Shown here piece by piece: positions 44,215-51,914 of a stretch of DNA of 64,000 nucleotides. Position 1 is the first letter of the stretch, and each line of letters starts with the position of its first letter. The translations under genes and the position numbers were made by a program. Source of the DNA: Halopenitus persicus (GTDB taxonomy: Archaea; Halobacteriota; Halobacteria; Halobacteriales; Haloferacaceae); NCBI RefSeq assembly GCF_002355635.1, contig NZ_AP017558.1:310001-374000 (forward strand). The letters run 5' to 3'. Below the pieces are notes generated by a model. It saw only the letters and a list, made by a program, of their open reading frames with translations. It had not been told where the DNA came from and did not search any database.

Positions 44215-45371
44215 GCGGAACGACCCTCCTCGTCCTCCACGCTCTCGCTCTCCACGCTCTCGCTCTCCACGCTCTCGCTCTCCACGCTCTCACCCTCCGG
44301 CTTCCGGTCGCTCGGGTCGTGTCGTTCCGGCGGAACGTCGGTTCGGCCCCGTTCCTGTGGGTCGCGCTCCGCTCGCTGGGAGGGCGGGACCTCGGTCGCG
44401 CCGCGATCCGCCGCACGGCGGTCGGCACGCTCGGCCGGCGTCGGTCCTCCCGGGGTCGACTCGGACTCGGCGTCCACGTCCCGCTCCCGCCGAACGATCG
44501 CGTCCGGTGTCTCGGCCGTGCTCGGGTTGATCGCCTCGTCGTACCGCTCGGTTCGATCGGCCATCGTTCGGTCCTGGTCGGTGGTCATCCGTGCCGCCGC
44601 CGCCGGGTCGATGCGCTGTTCGACGTGTCCGATCCGGGAAACGTCCCGCAGCGTGTCGGCCGTCACCCCGTCACTCGGTGGCCCGTCCTCCGCGCCGTCG
44701 TCTGCTCCATCCCCGATCGCGACGCCGCTCGTGACCAGCGCCTGGATCCCCTCCTCGACGGTGAGATCGATGTCGACGATCCGGGATTCGGGAACGAACA
44801 GGACGTGTCCCCCCATCACCGGGTTCGGAGCCATCGGCATGAACAGCGTCCGCATTCCCTCCCGTTCGCTTCCGGCCGGGTCGGCGATCGCCGTCGGCGT
44901 GTGGCTCGTCACGAACGCCAGCGTGTAGGTGTCGTCGGTGGGGAACTCGACCAGGACGACCTCCTGAAAGTTCTCGCCATCGGACTCGAGCATCACGTCC
45001 GACATCCGCCGAAAGCTCTCGTAGACGGCCCCGACCCCCGGAACCCGTTCGATGAGATGATCGAAATAGTCGACCGCCAACGCGCCGTAGCGCGATGCGT
45101 TCACCGCCAGCCCGACGCCGAGAATGATCAGGAAGAGCACGATCGGCGTGGCGATCTCCACGAGGAGCTCCCGTCCGATCGCACCGACGAACGGAACCAC
45201 GATGCGCGGCGAGAACGGGAGGATCGCGTTCGAGAACAGGTCGAGGTACTGATAGACGTAGTTGAACGCGATCGTCAACACGATCAGCGTGATCACCAGC
45301 GGAACGACGACCGCGACCCCGGTGAGAAAGCCGCGGCGGATCGTCCCGACGAGTGGCCGGTCCGTCCTCAT
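44211..45371 (-). CDS. DUF502 membrane protein
   Basis: 386-residue protein: two N-terminal membrane helices (FLTGVAVVVPLVITLIVLTI and a second around residues 75-95), the DUF502 core with PGVGAVYESFRRMSDV, TLAFVTSHTP and GGHVLFVPESRI, then a long charged, probably disordered C-terminus from residue 215. The tail ends in four SVESE units coded by a 15-bp tandem repeat (44233-44292). Overlaps archease by ATGA. Function unknown. Confidence 0.87.
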   Translation of the reverse strand: MRTDRPLVGTIRRGFLTGVAVVVPLVITLIVLTIAFNYVYQYLDLFSNAILPFSPRIVVPFVGAIGRELLVEIATPIVLFLIILGVGLAVNASRYGALAVDYFDHLIERVPGVGAVYESFRRMSDVMLESDGENFQEVVLVEFPTDDTYTLAFVTSHTPTAIADPAGSEREGMRTLFMPMAPNPVMGGHVLFVPESRIVDIDLTVEEGIQALVTSGVAIGDGADDGAEDGPPSDGVTADTLRDVSRIGHVEQRIDPAAAARMTTDQDRTMADRTERYDEAINPSTAETPDAIVRRERDVDAESESTPGGPTPAERADRRAADRGATEVPPSQRAERDPQERGRTDVPPERHDPSDRKPEGESVESESVESESVESESVEDEEGRSA

Positions 45372-45471
45372 TGCTCTCCCGAACGGGAGTCGGGAGTATA
45401 ATCGTTCTGACGTGCAGCGGCGACGGTCGCGACGGAGGAGTTATATTCGACGCCCGCGTTAGCACCGCTCA

Positions 45472-45945
45472 GTGAGCGTCACCGTCGAGAAGCGGATCGA
45501 TCAGCCCGGCGACGCCGAGCACGTCTCGGCGACCTGGGAGCTCAAGGAGACGATCCGCAAGGAGGAGGGCGTACTCCGGCAGCGGCGCGGGTTCTTCACC
45601 GACGCCTACCGGCGTTCGCGGGCCCACCTCCTCTTCGAAAACGACGACCTCGTCGCGTTCGCCTGCGTGCGACGGGACGGCTACCTTCTGTTTCTGGGCG
45701 TGGCACCGGATGCCCGTGGTCGGGGCTACGCCCAGCGGCTGATCGCCGATATCGCCGAGGAGCACCGCTCCGTAACCTGCCACGCGCGGTCGACGAACGA
45801 GAACGCGATCGGCTTTTATAAGCACCTCGGGTTCGAGGTCAAACGCCGGATCAACGACTACTACGAGGACGGCGGCGACGCCTATTATCTCAAGCTGGGC
45901 CGCGACTCGCTGCGCGATCGCCTCGCCGATATCGTTCACGGCTGA
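45472..45945 (+). CDS. GNAT-family N-acetyltransferase
   Basis: 157-residue protein with acetyl-CoA-binding motif A LFLGVAPDARGRGYAQRLI (R/Q-x-x-G-x-G type) near residue 80 and motif B NENAIGFYKHLGFEVKRRI. Start is GTG 45472, about 27 nt after a TTATATTC box. RimI-like protein acetylation is possible but not shown. Confidence 0.9.
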   Translation: MSVTVEKRIDQPGDAEHVSATWELKETIRKEEGVLRQRRGFFTDAYRRSRAHLLFENDDLVAFACVRRDGYLLFLGVAPDARGRGYAQRLIADIAEEHRSVTCHARSTNENAIGFYKHLGFEVKRRINDYYEDGGDAYYLKLGRDSLRDRLADIVHG

Positions 45946-46085
45946 GCCGCGGATCCTCGGCCGAACGTCCACCTCGTCCACCTCGGACGTCCCGCCGTCG
46001 AACCGCCTCCCGGTCGGCACGGGGCCCGCTCCGGCGGCCGCCCCGCGTCGTAACGCTATTCCACCTGCCCGGCCTCCCTCGAGGT

Positions 46086-47549
46086 ATGACCACCCGCGAG
46101 TTCGGCGACGTCCGTCTGCGGCAGGTTCGTGAGAACGTCTGGGAGATCCCGAAGGAGGGCGGGATGAACGTCCCGGCCCGCGTGTTCGCCTCGGAATCAC
46201 TTCTCGAGGAGATCGGCGAGGACGACACGCTCACCCAGCTCCGGAACGCGACCCACCTCCCGGGAATGACGAGGTACGCGCTCTGTATGCCCGACGGTCA
46301 CCAGGGATACGGGTTCCCGGTCGGCGGCGTCGGCGCCATCGACGCCGAGCAGGGCTGTATCTCGCCCGGAGCGATCGGGTATGACATAAATTGTGGTGTG
46401 AGGATGGTGAAAACAAACCTCACCTACGACGACGTTCGGGGTCACGAGGAGGAGCTCGTGGACGCCCTCTTCGACCGGATCCCCTCCGGGCTCGGCGGCG
46501 GCGGGATCGTCACGGGCGACAGCGACACGGTCGAGGCGATCCTCGAGCACGGCGTCGAGTGGGCGGTCGATGCGGGCTACGGCGTCGCGAGGGACCTCGA
46601 GCGGTGTGAGGACGAGGGTCGCCGTCCCGACGCGCGGCCGGAGTTCGTTCCGCAGAAGGCCAAGGACCGCGGCCGCAACCAGATCGGATCGCTCGGCTCC
46701 GGTAACCACTTCCTGGAGGTCCAGCGCGTGACGGACGTCTTCCGTGAGGACGTGGCCGACGTCTACGGGCTCGAGCCGGGGCAGATCGTCGTCCTGATCC
46801 ACTGCGGCTCGCGGGGACTGGGCCACCAGACGTGCACGGAGTACCTGCGGGAGATCGAGAAGCGCCACGGGGACCTCCTCGAGGAGCTGCCCGACAAGGA
46901 ACTCGCGGCGGCGCCCGCCGGGTCCGAGCTCGCCAACGAGTACTACGGCGCGATGTGTGCGGCGATCAACTACGCGTGGGTCAACCGGCAGCTCATCACC
47001 CACCGGACGCGGACGGTGTTCGGCACCGTCTTCGACGCCGACCCGATCGACGACCTCGGGATGGAGCTGCTCTACGACGTCGCCCACAACATCGCCAAGC
47101 GCGAGACGCACGTCGTCGACGGCGAGAAACGCGACCTCTACGTGCACCGGAAGGGCGCGACGCGGGCGTTCCCCGCCGGCCGCGAGGAGGTTCCGGCGGT
47201 CTACCGCGACGTCGGCCAGCCCGTCATCATCCCGGGGAGCATGGGCGCCGGCTCCTACGTCCTGCGGGGCGGCGAGAACTCCCTCGACGTCTCCTTCGGC
47301 TCGACGGCCCACGGCGCCGGGCGGTTGATGAGCCGCACGCAGGCCAAACGCGACTTCTGGGGCGGCGACGTGCAGGAGGAACTCGAGGAGCAGGAGCGGA
47401 TCTACGTGAAGGCCCAGAGCGGCGCGACGATCGCCGAGGAGGCGCCCGGCGTTTATAAGGACGTGGACGAGGTCGTCCGCGTCAGCGACGCGTTGGGGAT
47501 CGGCGACACGGTCGCCCGGACGTTCCCCGTCTGTAACATCAAGGGCTAG
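46086..47549 (+). CDS. rtcB: RNA-splicing ligase RtcB
   Basis: 487-residue GTP- and Mn-dependent 3'-phosphate RNA ligase that joins tRNA exon halves. Key parts: MPDGHQGYGFPVGGVGA, the metal Cys in GYDINCGVRMV (near residue 103), GSGNHFLEVQ, IHCGSRGLGHQ and the nucleophile His region GSTAHGAGR. Length is normal and no intein is present. Codons around the catalytic Cys are strikingly AT-rich (see separate entry). Works with archease encoded 2 kb upstream. Confidence 0.97.
   Translation: MTTREFGDVRLRQVRENVWEIPKEGGMNVPARVFASESLLEEIGEDDTLTQLRNATHLPGMTRYALCMPDGHQGYGFPVGGVGAIDAEQGCISPGAIGYDINCGVRMVKTNLTYDDVRGHEEELVDALFDRIPSGLGGGGIVTGDSDTVEAILEHGVEWAVDAGYGVARDLERCEDEGRRPDARPEFVPQKAKDRGRNQIGSLGSGNHFLEVQRVTDVFREDVADVYGLEPGQIVVLIHCGSRGLGHQTCTEYLREIEKRHGDLLEELPDKELAAAPAGSELANEYYGAMCAAINYAWVNRQLITHRTRTVFGTVFDADPIDDLGMELLYDVAHNIAKRETHVVDGEKRDLYVHRKGATRAFPAGREEVPAVYRDVGQPVIIPGSMGAGSYVLRGGENSLDVSFGSTAHGAGRLMSRTQAKRDFWGGDVQEELEEQERIYVKAQSGATIAEEAPGVYKDVDEVVRVSDALGIGDTVARTFPVCNIKG
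46380..46418 (+). other. low-GC codon patch at the RtcB intein site
   Basis: Thirteen codons from Tyr of GYDINC to Asn of KTN include TAT, ATA, AAT, TGT, GGT, GTG, AGG, GTG, AAA and ACA, whereas the flanking rtcB codons almost all end in G or C. The patch is centred on the catalytic Cys, directly before which known archaeal RtcB inteins insert. Confidence 0.7.
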
Positions 47550-47635
47550 TCCGGGCGTTCGGCCGGATCCGGTATGTGAAAGAGGACGTCCGGATCCGTC
47601 TCACGCCGGATTTCTCGCCGACCCCGACACCGGGA

Positions 47636-48148
47636 TCACCCCCAGAATCCGCCCGACCCGCCGTCGGGGCCCGACGGGCCGGTCGGGCCGCGAGGGCTGT
47701 CCGGCTCCCGACCGAGGTTGAGCCGGATGCGTTCCCCGCTCGTGCCGCTTCTTGGATCGACCTCCCGCCCGTCCTCGAAGCGAACGAACGAGAGGTAAAA
47801 GGGCTCGCCGCAGCCGACGTCGGCGCGATCGTCATCGTCGGTGCCGGTGGCGTCGGTGTTTCCGTCGACGGTTTCGGACGCCATCTCGGCCGTCTCCGGC
47901 GCCCAGGTCACGCCGGCGCTCTCTCCACAGACGAACCGGACGCCGTCGGCGTCGGACGGCTCGCGGTCCGCCGATCCCGCCGACACGTCGGCTGCCGATC
48001 CGGCGGAGCCGAACGCGACGTCGGGGTCGACGTAGGTCCACCCCTCGAGCGGGTACGGCGTGACCGCCTTGTCGTTGAGGTAGCCCTCCCGCTGGACCTC
48101 CACGAGGGTTTCACAGTGCGGACAGTAGTACGTGACCGGGTAGCCCAT
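47636..48148 (-). CDS. Cys-rich (zinc-ribbon-like) haloarchaeal protein
   Basis: 170-residue protein starting MGYPVTYYCPHCETLVEVQREGYLNDKAV; two Cys pairs or near-pairs (CPHC at residues 9-12, later FVCGE and VGCGEPFYLSFVRFEDG) suggest a split zinc ribbon with an acidic insertion. C-terminus is Gly/Pro-rich. No family recognised. ATG 48148 is preferred over an upstream start lacking these features. Convergent with rtcB. Confidence 0.72.
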   Translation of the reverse strand: MGYPVTYYCPHCETLVEVQREGYLNDKAVTPYPLEGWTYVDPDVAFGSAGSAADVSAGSADREPSDADGVRFVCGESAGVTWAPETAEMASETVDGNTDATGTDDDDRADVGCGEPFYLSFVRFEDGREVDPRSGTSGERIRLNLGREPDSPRGPTGPSGPDGGSGGFWG

Positions 48149-48269
48149 CGATCGATCGTCGGACCCGGAGCGGTAAGTCGACGTCGACCCGAATGGGTAT
48201 GGATCGACGGGGACCGCTATATAGGCCACTTAGAAGACTACTTCGGGCCGACGGGCCTGGGATCGACCG

Positions 48270-49010
48270 ATGGCCGCACAACCCGAACGGCGGTTCGACG
48301 ACCGGATCGTCTCGCGGACGGAGGCGTATCTCGACCGGATCGACGAGTGTGTCCGCCTGCTGTCGGACCTGTTCGATGCGTACATCGACGGGGGTGCCGA
48401 TGATCCCACGGTCCGGGAGCTGGTCGACGCGATCACGGCTCGCGAAAGCGACTGCGACCGCCTCAAGCGGGACATCTCCGCGCAGATCACGAACGCCGAC
48501 GCCCGGGAGATCGGGCTGCGGAACGCCCGGATCCACCTCAACTCGCCGCGCGTGCTCGATCTCTATCAGCGGCTCGACGAGATACCGAACGCGGTCGAAC
48601 GCCTCGCCGAGGAGTTGGTCACGATCAAGCCGCCGCGGGAGGCCGCCACCTTTGACCGCTACGCGGAGATGGCGCGGTGTGCCGAGCGGGCGATGGACGC
48701 GCTCGCGGACGCCGTCGCGTGCTATGTCCGGCTGTTGCGCTCCCCCTCGCGGTCGGACTCGATCGCCGCGGAGATCGCCACGGTCCGGGGCGCCGAGAGC
48801 GCGGTCGACGAGAGCCGGAACGAGGTGATCGAGACCGCGTTCGCCGATGACGCCATCGACCGTCCGTTCGTCTTCCGGACCGTCGCGCTCCGCTTCGACG
48901 AGATCCTCGACGCGATGGAGGACGTGACCGATACGCTCGTGCTGATCTCGAGCACTGAATCGTGGATCACGACCGAGTCGAATACCCGAACGACCGAGTC
49001 GAACGACTGA
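48270..49010 (+). CDS. DUF47 (PhoU-like) protein
   Basis: 246-residue all-helical protein fitting DUF47: N-terminal helices with LLSDLFDAYIDGG, ESDCDRLKRDISAQI (family E-x-x-x-D-x-x-x-x-x-I motif), and DDAIDRPFVFRTVALRFDEILDAMEDVTDT at the end. DUF47 proteins often regulate PiT phosphate transporters, but none is adjacent. The C-terminus TTESNTRTTESND comes from a 21-bp tandem repeat that includes the stop. Confidence 0.87.
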   Translation: MAAQPERRFDDRIVSRTEAYLDRIDECVRLLSDLFDAYIDGGADDPTVRELVDAITARESDCDRLKRDISAQITNADAREIGLRNARIHLNSPRVLDLYQRLDEIPNAVERLAEELVTIKPPREAATFDRYAEMARCAERAMDALADAVACYVRLLRSPSRSDSIAAEIATVRGAESAVDESRNEVIETAFADDAIDRPFVFRTVALRFDEILDAMEDVTDTLVLISSTESWITTESNTRTTESND

Positions 49011-49020
49011 ACGACCGACC
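48969..49020. repeat. 21-bp x2.5 repeat across the DUF47 stop
   Basis: Units at 48969 and 48990 share ACGACCGAGTCGAA, partial third from 49011. The gene's TGA (49008-49010) sits where the first unit has CGA; the period is seven codons. Confidence 0.85.
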
Positions 49021-49134
49021 GATCTCCGAAGAGTCGACAGCATCGTCGGAATTTCGACGCCCCCGTTCGGCCGCCACGCTCCGGTGATGGGAACCGGTCA
49101 CAACCCTTAGGACGAATCCACGAGTAACGATACC

Positions 49135-50124
49135 ATGGAGTACACGACGCTGGGCGACACGGGAATGGAGGTCAGCCGGATCTGCCTCGGCTGTATGAGC
49201 TTCGGATCGAGCGACTGGCGCGAGTGGGTCCTCGACGAGGGGGAGAGCCGGGCGATCATCGAACGGGCGATCGATCTCGGCATCAACTTCTTCGACACGG
49301 CGAACGTCTACTCGAACGGCGAGTCCGAACGCGTCCTCGGGAACGCGTTGGAGGGATACGACCGCGACCGGCAGGTGGTGGCCACGAAGGTCTACGGGGA
49401 GATGGACGGGACGAATCCCAACGCCGGCGGGCTCTCGCGCAAGGCGATCGATCAGGAGCTGTCGAACAGCCTCGACCGCCTCGGGATGGACACGATCGAC
49501 CTCTATCAGACGCATCGGTGGGATTACGATGCCCCGATCGACGAGACCCTTCGGGCGCTCGACGACGCCGTTCGCCGAAACCAGGTCCGTTACATCGGCA
49601 CCTCCTCGCAGTGGGCCCATCAGTTCTCGCGGGCCCTCCACACGAGCGACGATCTCGGGCTGGAACGGTTCCAAACTATGCAGAACCACTACAACCTCGC
49701 CTACCGCGAGGAGGAACGCGAGATGGTGCCCCTCTGTGACCGCGAGGGGATCGGCGTCATCCCGTGGAGCCCGCTCGCACGCGGGTACCTCACCCGCCCC
49801 CACGAGGAGTTCCTCGAGACGACCCGCGGCAAGTATATGAACGACGGCCGGTTCGCCGAGCGGATCGACACCTATCGCGCGAACGGCGGCGACGAGATCA
49901 ACGACCGCGTCGCGGAGCTCGCGGCCGAAAAGGGCGTCACGATGGCGCAGATCGCGCTCGCGTGGCTCCTCCACCAGGATGCGGTCGACGCGCCCATCGT
50001 CGGGACGACGAGCGTCGAACACTTGGAGGAGGCCGTCGAGGCGCTCGAGATCGACCTCTCGGAGAGCGACCGGGCATATCTCGCGGAGCCGTACGGACCG
50101 GTCGCGGTGAACGGCCACGAGTAG
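49135..50124 (+). CDS. aldo/keto reductase
   Basis: 329-residue TIM-barrel NADPH oxidoreductase. Catalytic set: Asp in FFDTANVYSNG, Tyr in that same motif, Lys in VVATKVYG and His in YQTHRWD. The cofactor region is IVGTTSVEHLEEAVEAL. Sequence start MEYTTLGDTGMEVSRICLG is typical of the AKR/YghZ-like group. Substrate unknown. A non-autonomous transposon is inserted 30-40 bp after its stop. Confidence 0.94.
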   Translation: MEYTTLGDTGMEVSRICLGCMSFGSSDWREWVLDEGESRAIIERAIDLGINFFDTANVYSNGESERVLGNALEGYDRDRQVVATKVYGEMDGTNPNAGGLSRKAIDQELSNSLDRLGMDTIDLYQTHRWDYDAPIDETLRALDDAVRRNQVRYIGTSSQWAHQFSRALHTSDDLGLERFQTMQNHYNLAYREEEREMVPLCDREGIGVIPWSPLARGYLTRPHEEFLETTRGKYMNDGRFAERIDTYRANGGDEINDRVAELAAEKGVTMAQIALAWLLHQDAVDAPIVGTTSVEHLEEAVEALEIDLSESDRAYLAEPYGPVAVNGHE

Positions 50125-50162
50125 CAGTCCAGGCCAGGCCCGATCGAGAGTGCGGACGGTCG

Positions 50163-50863
50163 GGCTCCGTTGAAATCCTATTCTTCAGACATTCTGACTG
50201 AAACAGCCGATCGATGGAGGCTGCGTATACAGTAATCGGCTATGATTGATTGGCATCTCCCTGGAATGTTTCGGCCGATGGGAACTCGTCATAGCAAACG
50301 TTCCTCAATTGTGGATTGGTAGGACGTTCGGGCTCAAATTGTACGAATATGGCGTCGCCAGTATATTCGGGGTGGCAATCCAGCGTGATCGACTCGGTTT
50401 GCTCGTGGCCATCGCCGAACGATGCTGTCACGTCGAGACGGGTACCAGTGGGCATCTTACCGAGTGCGATCTCTGTTTCTACTGTCGTCCATTCGTCAGG
50501 CGGAGCTCCAGCGACCTCCATATACTGGCGGGCTACCACCGTGTCACCGTTCTCGATGAGAAGGGCTCCCTCGTGACGTGAATCGGTATAATTGTGGACC
50601 GAAATCAGCAGGGACTGCTCCGGATCGGAGAGCGCCGCACACCCTGCAATCGCGGTGATACCGCCTGTACTTCCGAGGAGGAACTGCCGACGAGTCGGGG
50701 ACATACGACTGCTTGCGTGTCAAGTTGTGATATTTTTTTTTTCCACGGTGAACGAGCCGATGGGGATGAAAGATACAATCTCTGGACTGAGCGATCCGTG
50801 AGTCTCCTGTCTCGAACGAGGTGGGAGTCCGACGTATCAGCCCCTGAGGGTTTCAACAGAGCC
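50163..50863. mobile_element. 701-bp non-autonomous IS6-type element with lipoprotein cargo
   Basis: Left end GGCTCCGTTGAAATCCT (50163-50179) and right end, inverted, GGCTCTGTTGAAACCCT (50847-50863) match at 15 of 17 positions. Immediately outside lie identical 8-bp words GACGGTCG at 50155-50162 and 50864-50871, a perfect target-site duplication. The GGCTCTGTTGAAA ends and 8-bp duplication agree with IS6-family elements. There is no transposase inside; the only gene is the lipoprotein at 50240-50704. Insertion is between two convergent genes, with the right duplication ending one base before the GDT1-like stop. Lower GC than the flanks. Confidence 0.85.
50240..50704 (-). CDS. Tat-exported lipoprotein, unknown (transposon cargo)
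   Basis: 154-residue protein. Signal MSPTRRQFLLGSTGG with twin Arg and lipobox IAGC (Cys 22) show Tat export and lipid anchoring. The remaining 130 residues look like a single beta-sandwich (LLISVHNYTDSRHEGALLIE, VTASFGDGHEQTESITLDC, AIFVQFEPE) with two distal Cys. No family recognised. It is the only gene between the transposon ends and keeps an intact frame; a run of T (minus: A) about 25 nt upstream can serve as promoter. Confidence 0.8.
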   Translation of the reverse strand: MSPTRRQFLLGSTGGITAIAGCAALSDPEQSLLISVHNYTDSRHEGALLIENGDTVVARQYMEVAGAPPDEWTTVETEIALGKMPTGTRLDVTASFGDGHEQTESITLDCHPEYTGDAIFVQFEPERPTNPQLRNVCYDEFPSAETFQGDANQS

Positions 50864-50871
50864 GACGGTCG

Positions 50872-51705
50872 CTATCCGACGAGCGTGAGGATCGTCGCCG
50901 CCGCCGCCTCGACGACGGTGTCCCAGACCGAGACGCCGGTCACGATCGCCTGCAGCGTGTCGATCCCGAAGAACGCGAAGGCGGCCCCCGCCAGGTGGTG
51001 TGCCGTCCGGAGGTCGAACCGGTTCGCGAACCGGAAGAACACGAACGCGTTCACGAGGCTGACCGGGATGATGGCCGCCATCTCGCCCGCCCAGATGGCC
51101 GCCGGGAACGCGGGGTACTGGGCGGCCAGCCCGATCGTGACGAGCTGGGTCTTGTCCCCGAACTCGCCGAACGCCATCAGCGCGAAGATCGGGAGGAATC
51201 CCCCGAACGCGTTGGGTATTCGCCACCCGAGATAGGGAACGCGCACGTCGAGCTCCCCGTCGAGCATGCTCGTCCCGCCGTCGTCGTCCGGGAGCGAGGC
51301 GTCCTCGCCGGCCGCGACGCGGTCGGGGGTGGCAGCGGTGGCGTCGGCGGCGTCGGCGTTCACGTCGGCGGCGTCGGTGTTGTCGTCGTCCGGTGTGGCG
51401 GCGGCCGACCCGCCGTCCGTCCGCGTCCGCGAGGGCGCGGACCGCAACAACGCGACGGCGAAGAACAGGAACAACAACCCGGTGAGCAGGTCGAGATAGA
51501 CGGCCGGAAGCACCCGCTGAACGTAGCTTCCGAACGCGATCTCGAGGACCGTCCAACCGGCGAAGGCGCTCCCGGCGGCGGCCACGACCAACAGGGGGTT
51601 GTACCGCGTCGACAGGCCGGCGATGATGAACTGGACCTTCTCGCCCGGCAGCACCGCGAGCTGGGCGAGAAAGGCGATCACGGCGACGTCCATCCAGGTC
51701 GTCAT
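50872..51705 (-). CDS. GDT1/TMEM165 (UPF0016) family transporter
   Basis: 277-residue cation transporter-like protein with two three-helix repeats. The second repeat has the family motif FGEFGDKTQL; the first has the degenerate LPGEKVQ, where the E-x-G-D-K/R-T motif is altered. A long acidic Ala/Asp loop (about residues 92-145) separates the repeats. GDT1 proteins move Mn or Ca against protons. Its stop is one base from a transposon target duplication. Confidence 0.88.
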   Translation of the reverse strand: MTTWMDVAVIAFLAQLAVLPGEKVQFIIAGLSTRYNPLLVVAAAGSAFAGWTVLEIAFGSYVQRVLPAVYLDLLTGLLFLFFAVALLRSAPSRTRTDGGSAAATPDDDNTDAADVNADAADATAATPDRVAAGEDASLPDDDGGTSMLDGELDVRVPYLGWRIPNAFGGFLPIFALMAFGEFGDKTQLVTIGLAAQYPAFPAAIWAGEMAAIIPVSLVNAFVFFRFANRFDLRTAHHLAGAAFAFFGIDTLQAIVTGVSVWDTVVEAAAATILTLVG

Positions 51706-51837
51706 TCGGCGGCGCTCCCGGTGACGGGTTCGATCCGCATTCGAAGCGAATTAGACGGATCGAACGTTTATATTCTACGCACCGATTCCGAGGGCTGCGG
51801 GACCACCGACGGTACACGCCGTCCGTACTCGCCGACG

Positions 51838-51905
51838 GCGTGTCCGCTTTTGAGGCCCGTCCGGCTGTTGAAGTGTGTCGGCTTTTTGAGGCGTGTCCGG
51901 CCGGG
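51838..51905. repeat. 17-18-bp x3.8 degenerate repeat
   Basis: Units at 51838, 51855, 51873 and 51891 share GTCCG-CTTTTTGAG; lies 10 bp beyond the end of the cdc48 gene, inside the 209-bp gap to the GDT1-like gene. Confidence 0.78.
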
Positions 51906-51914
51906 TTCGTGCGC

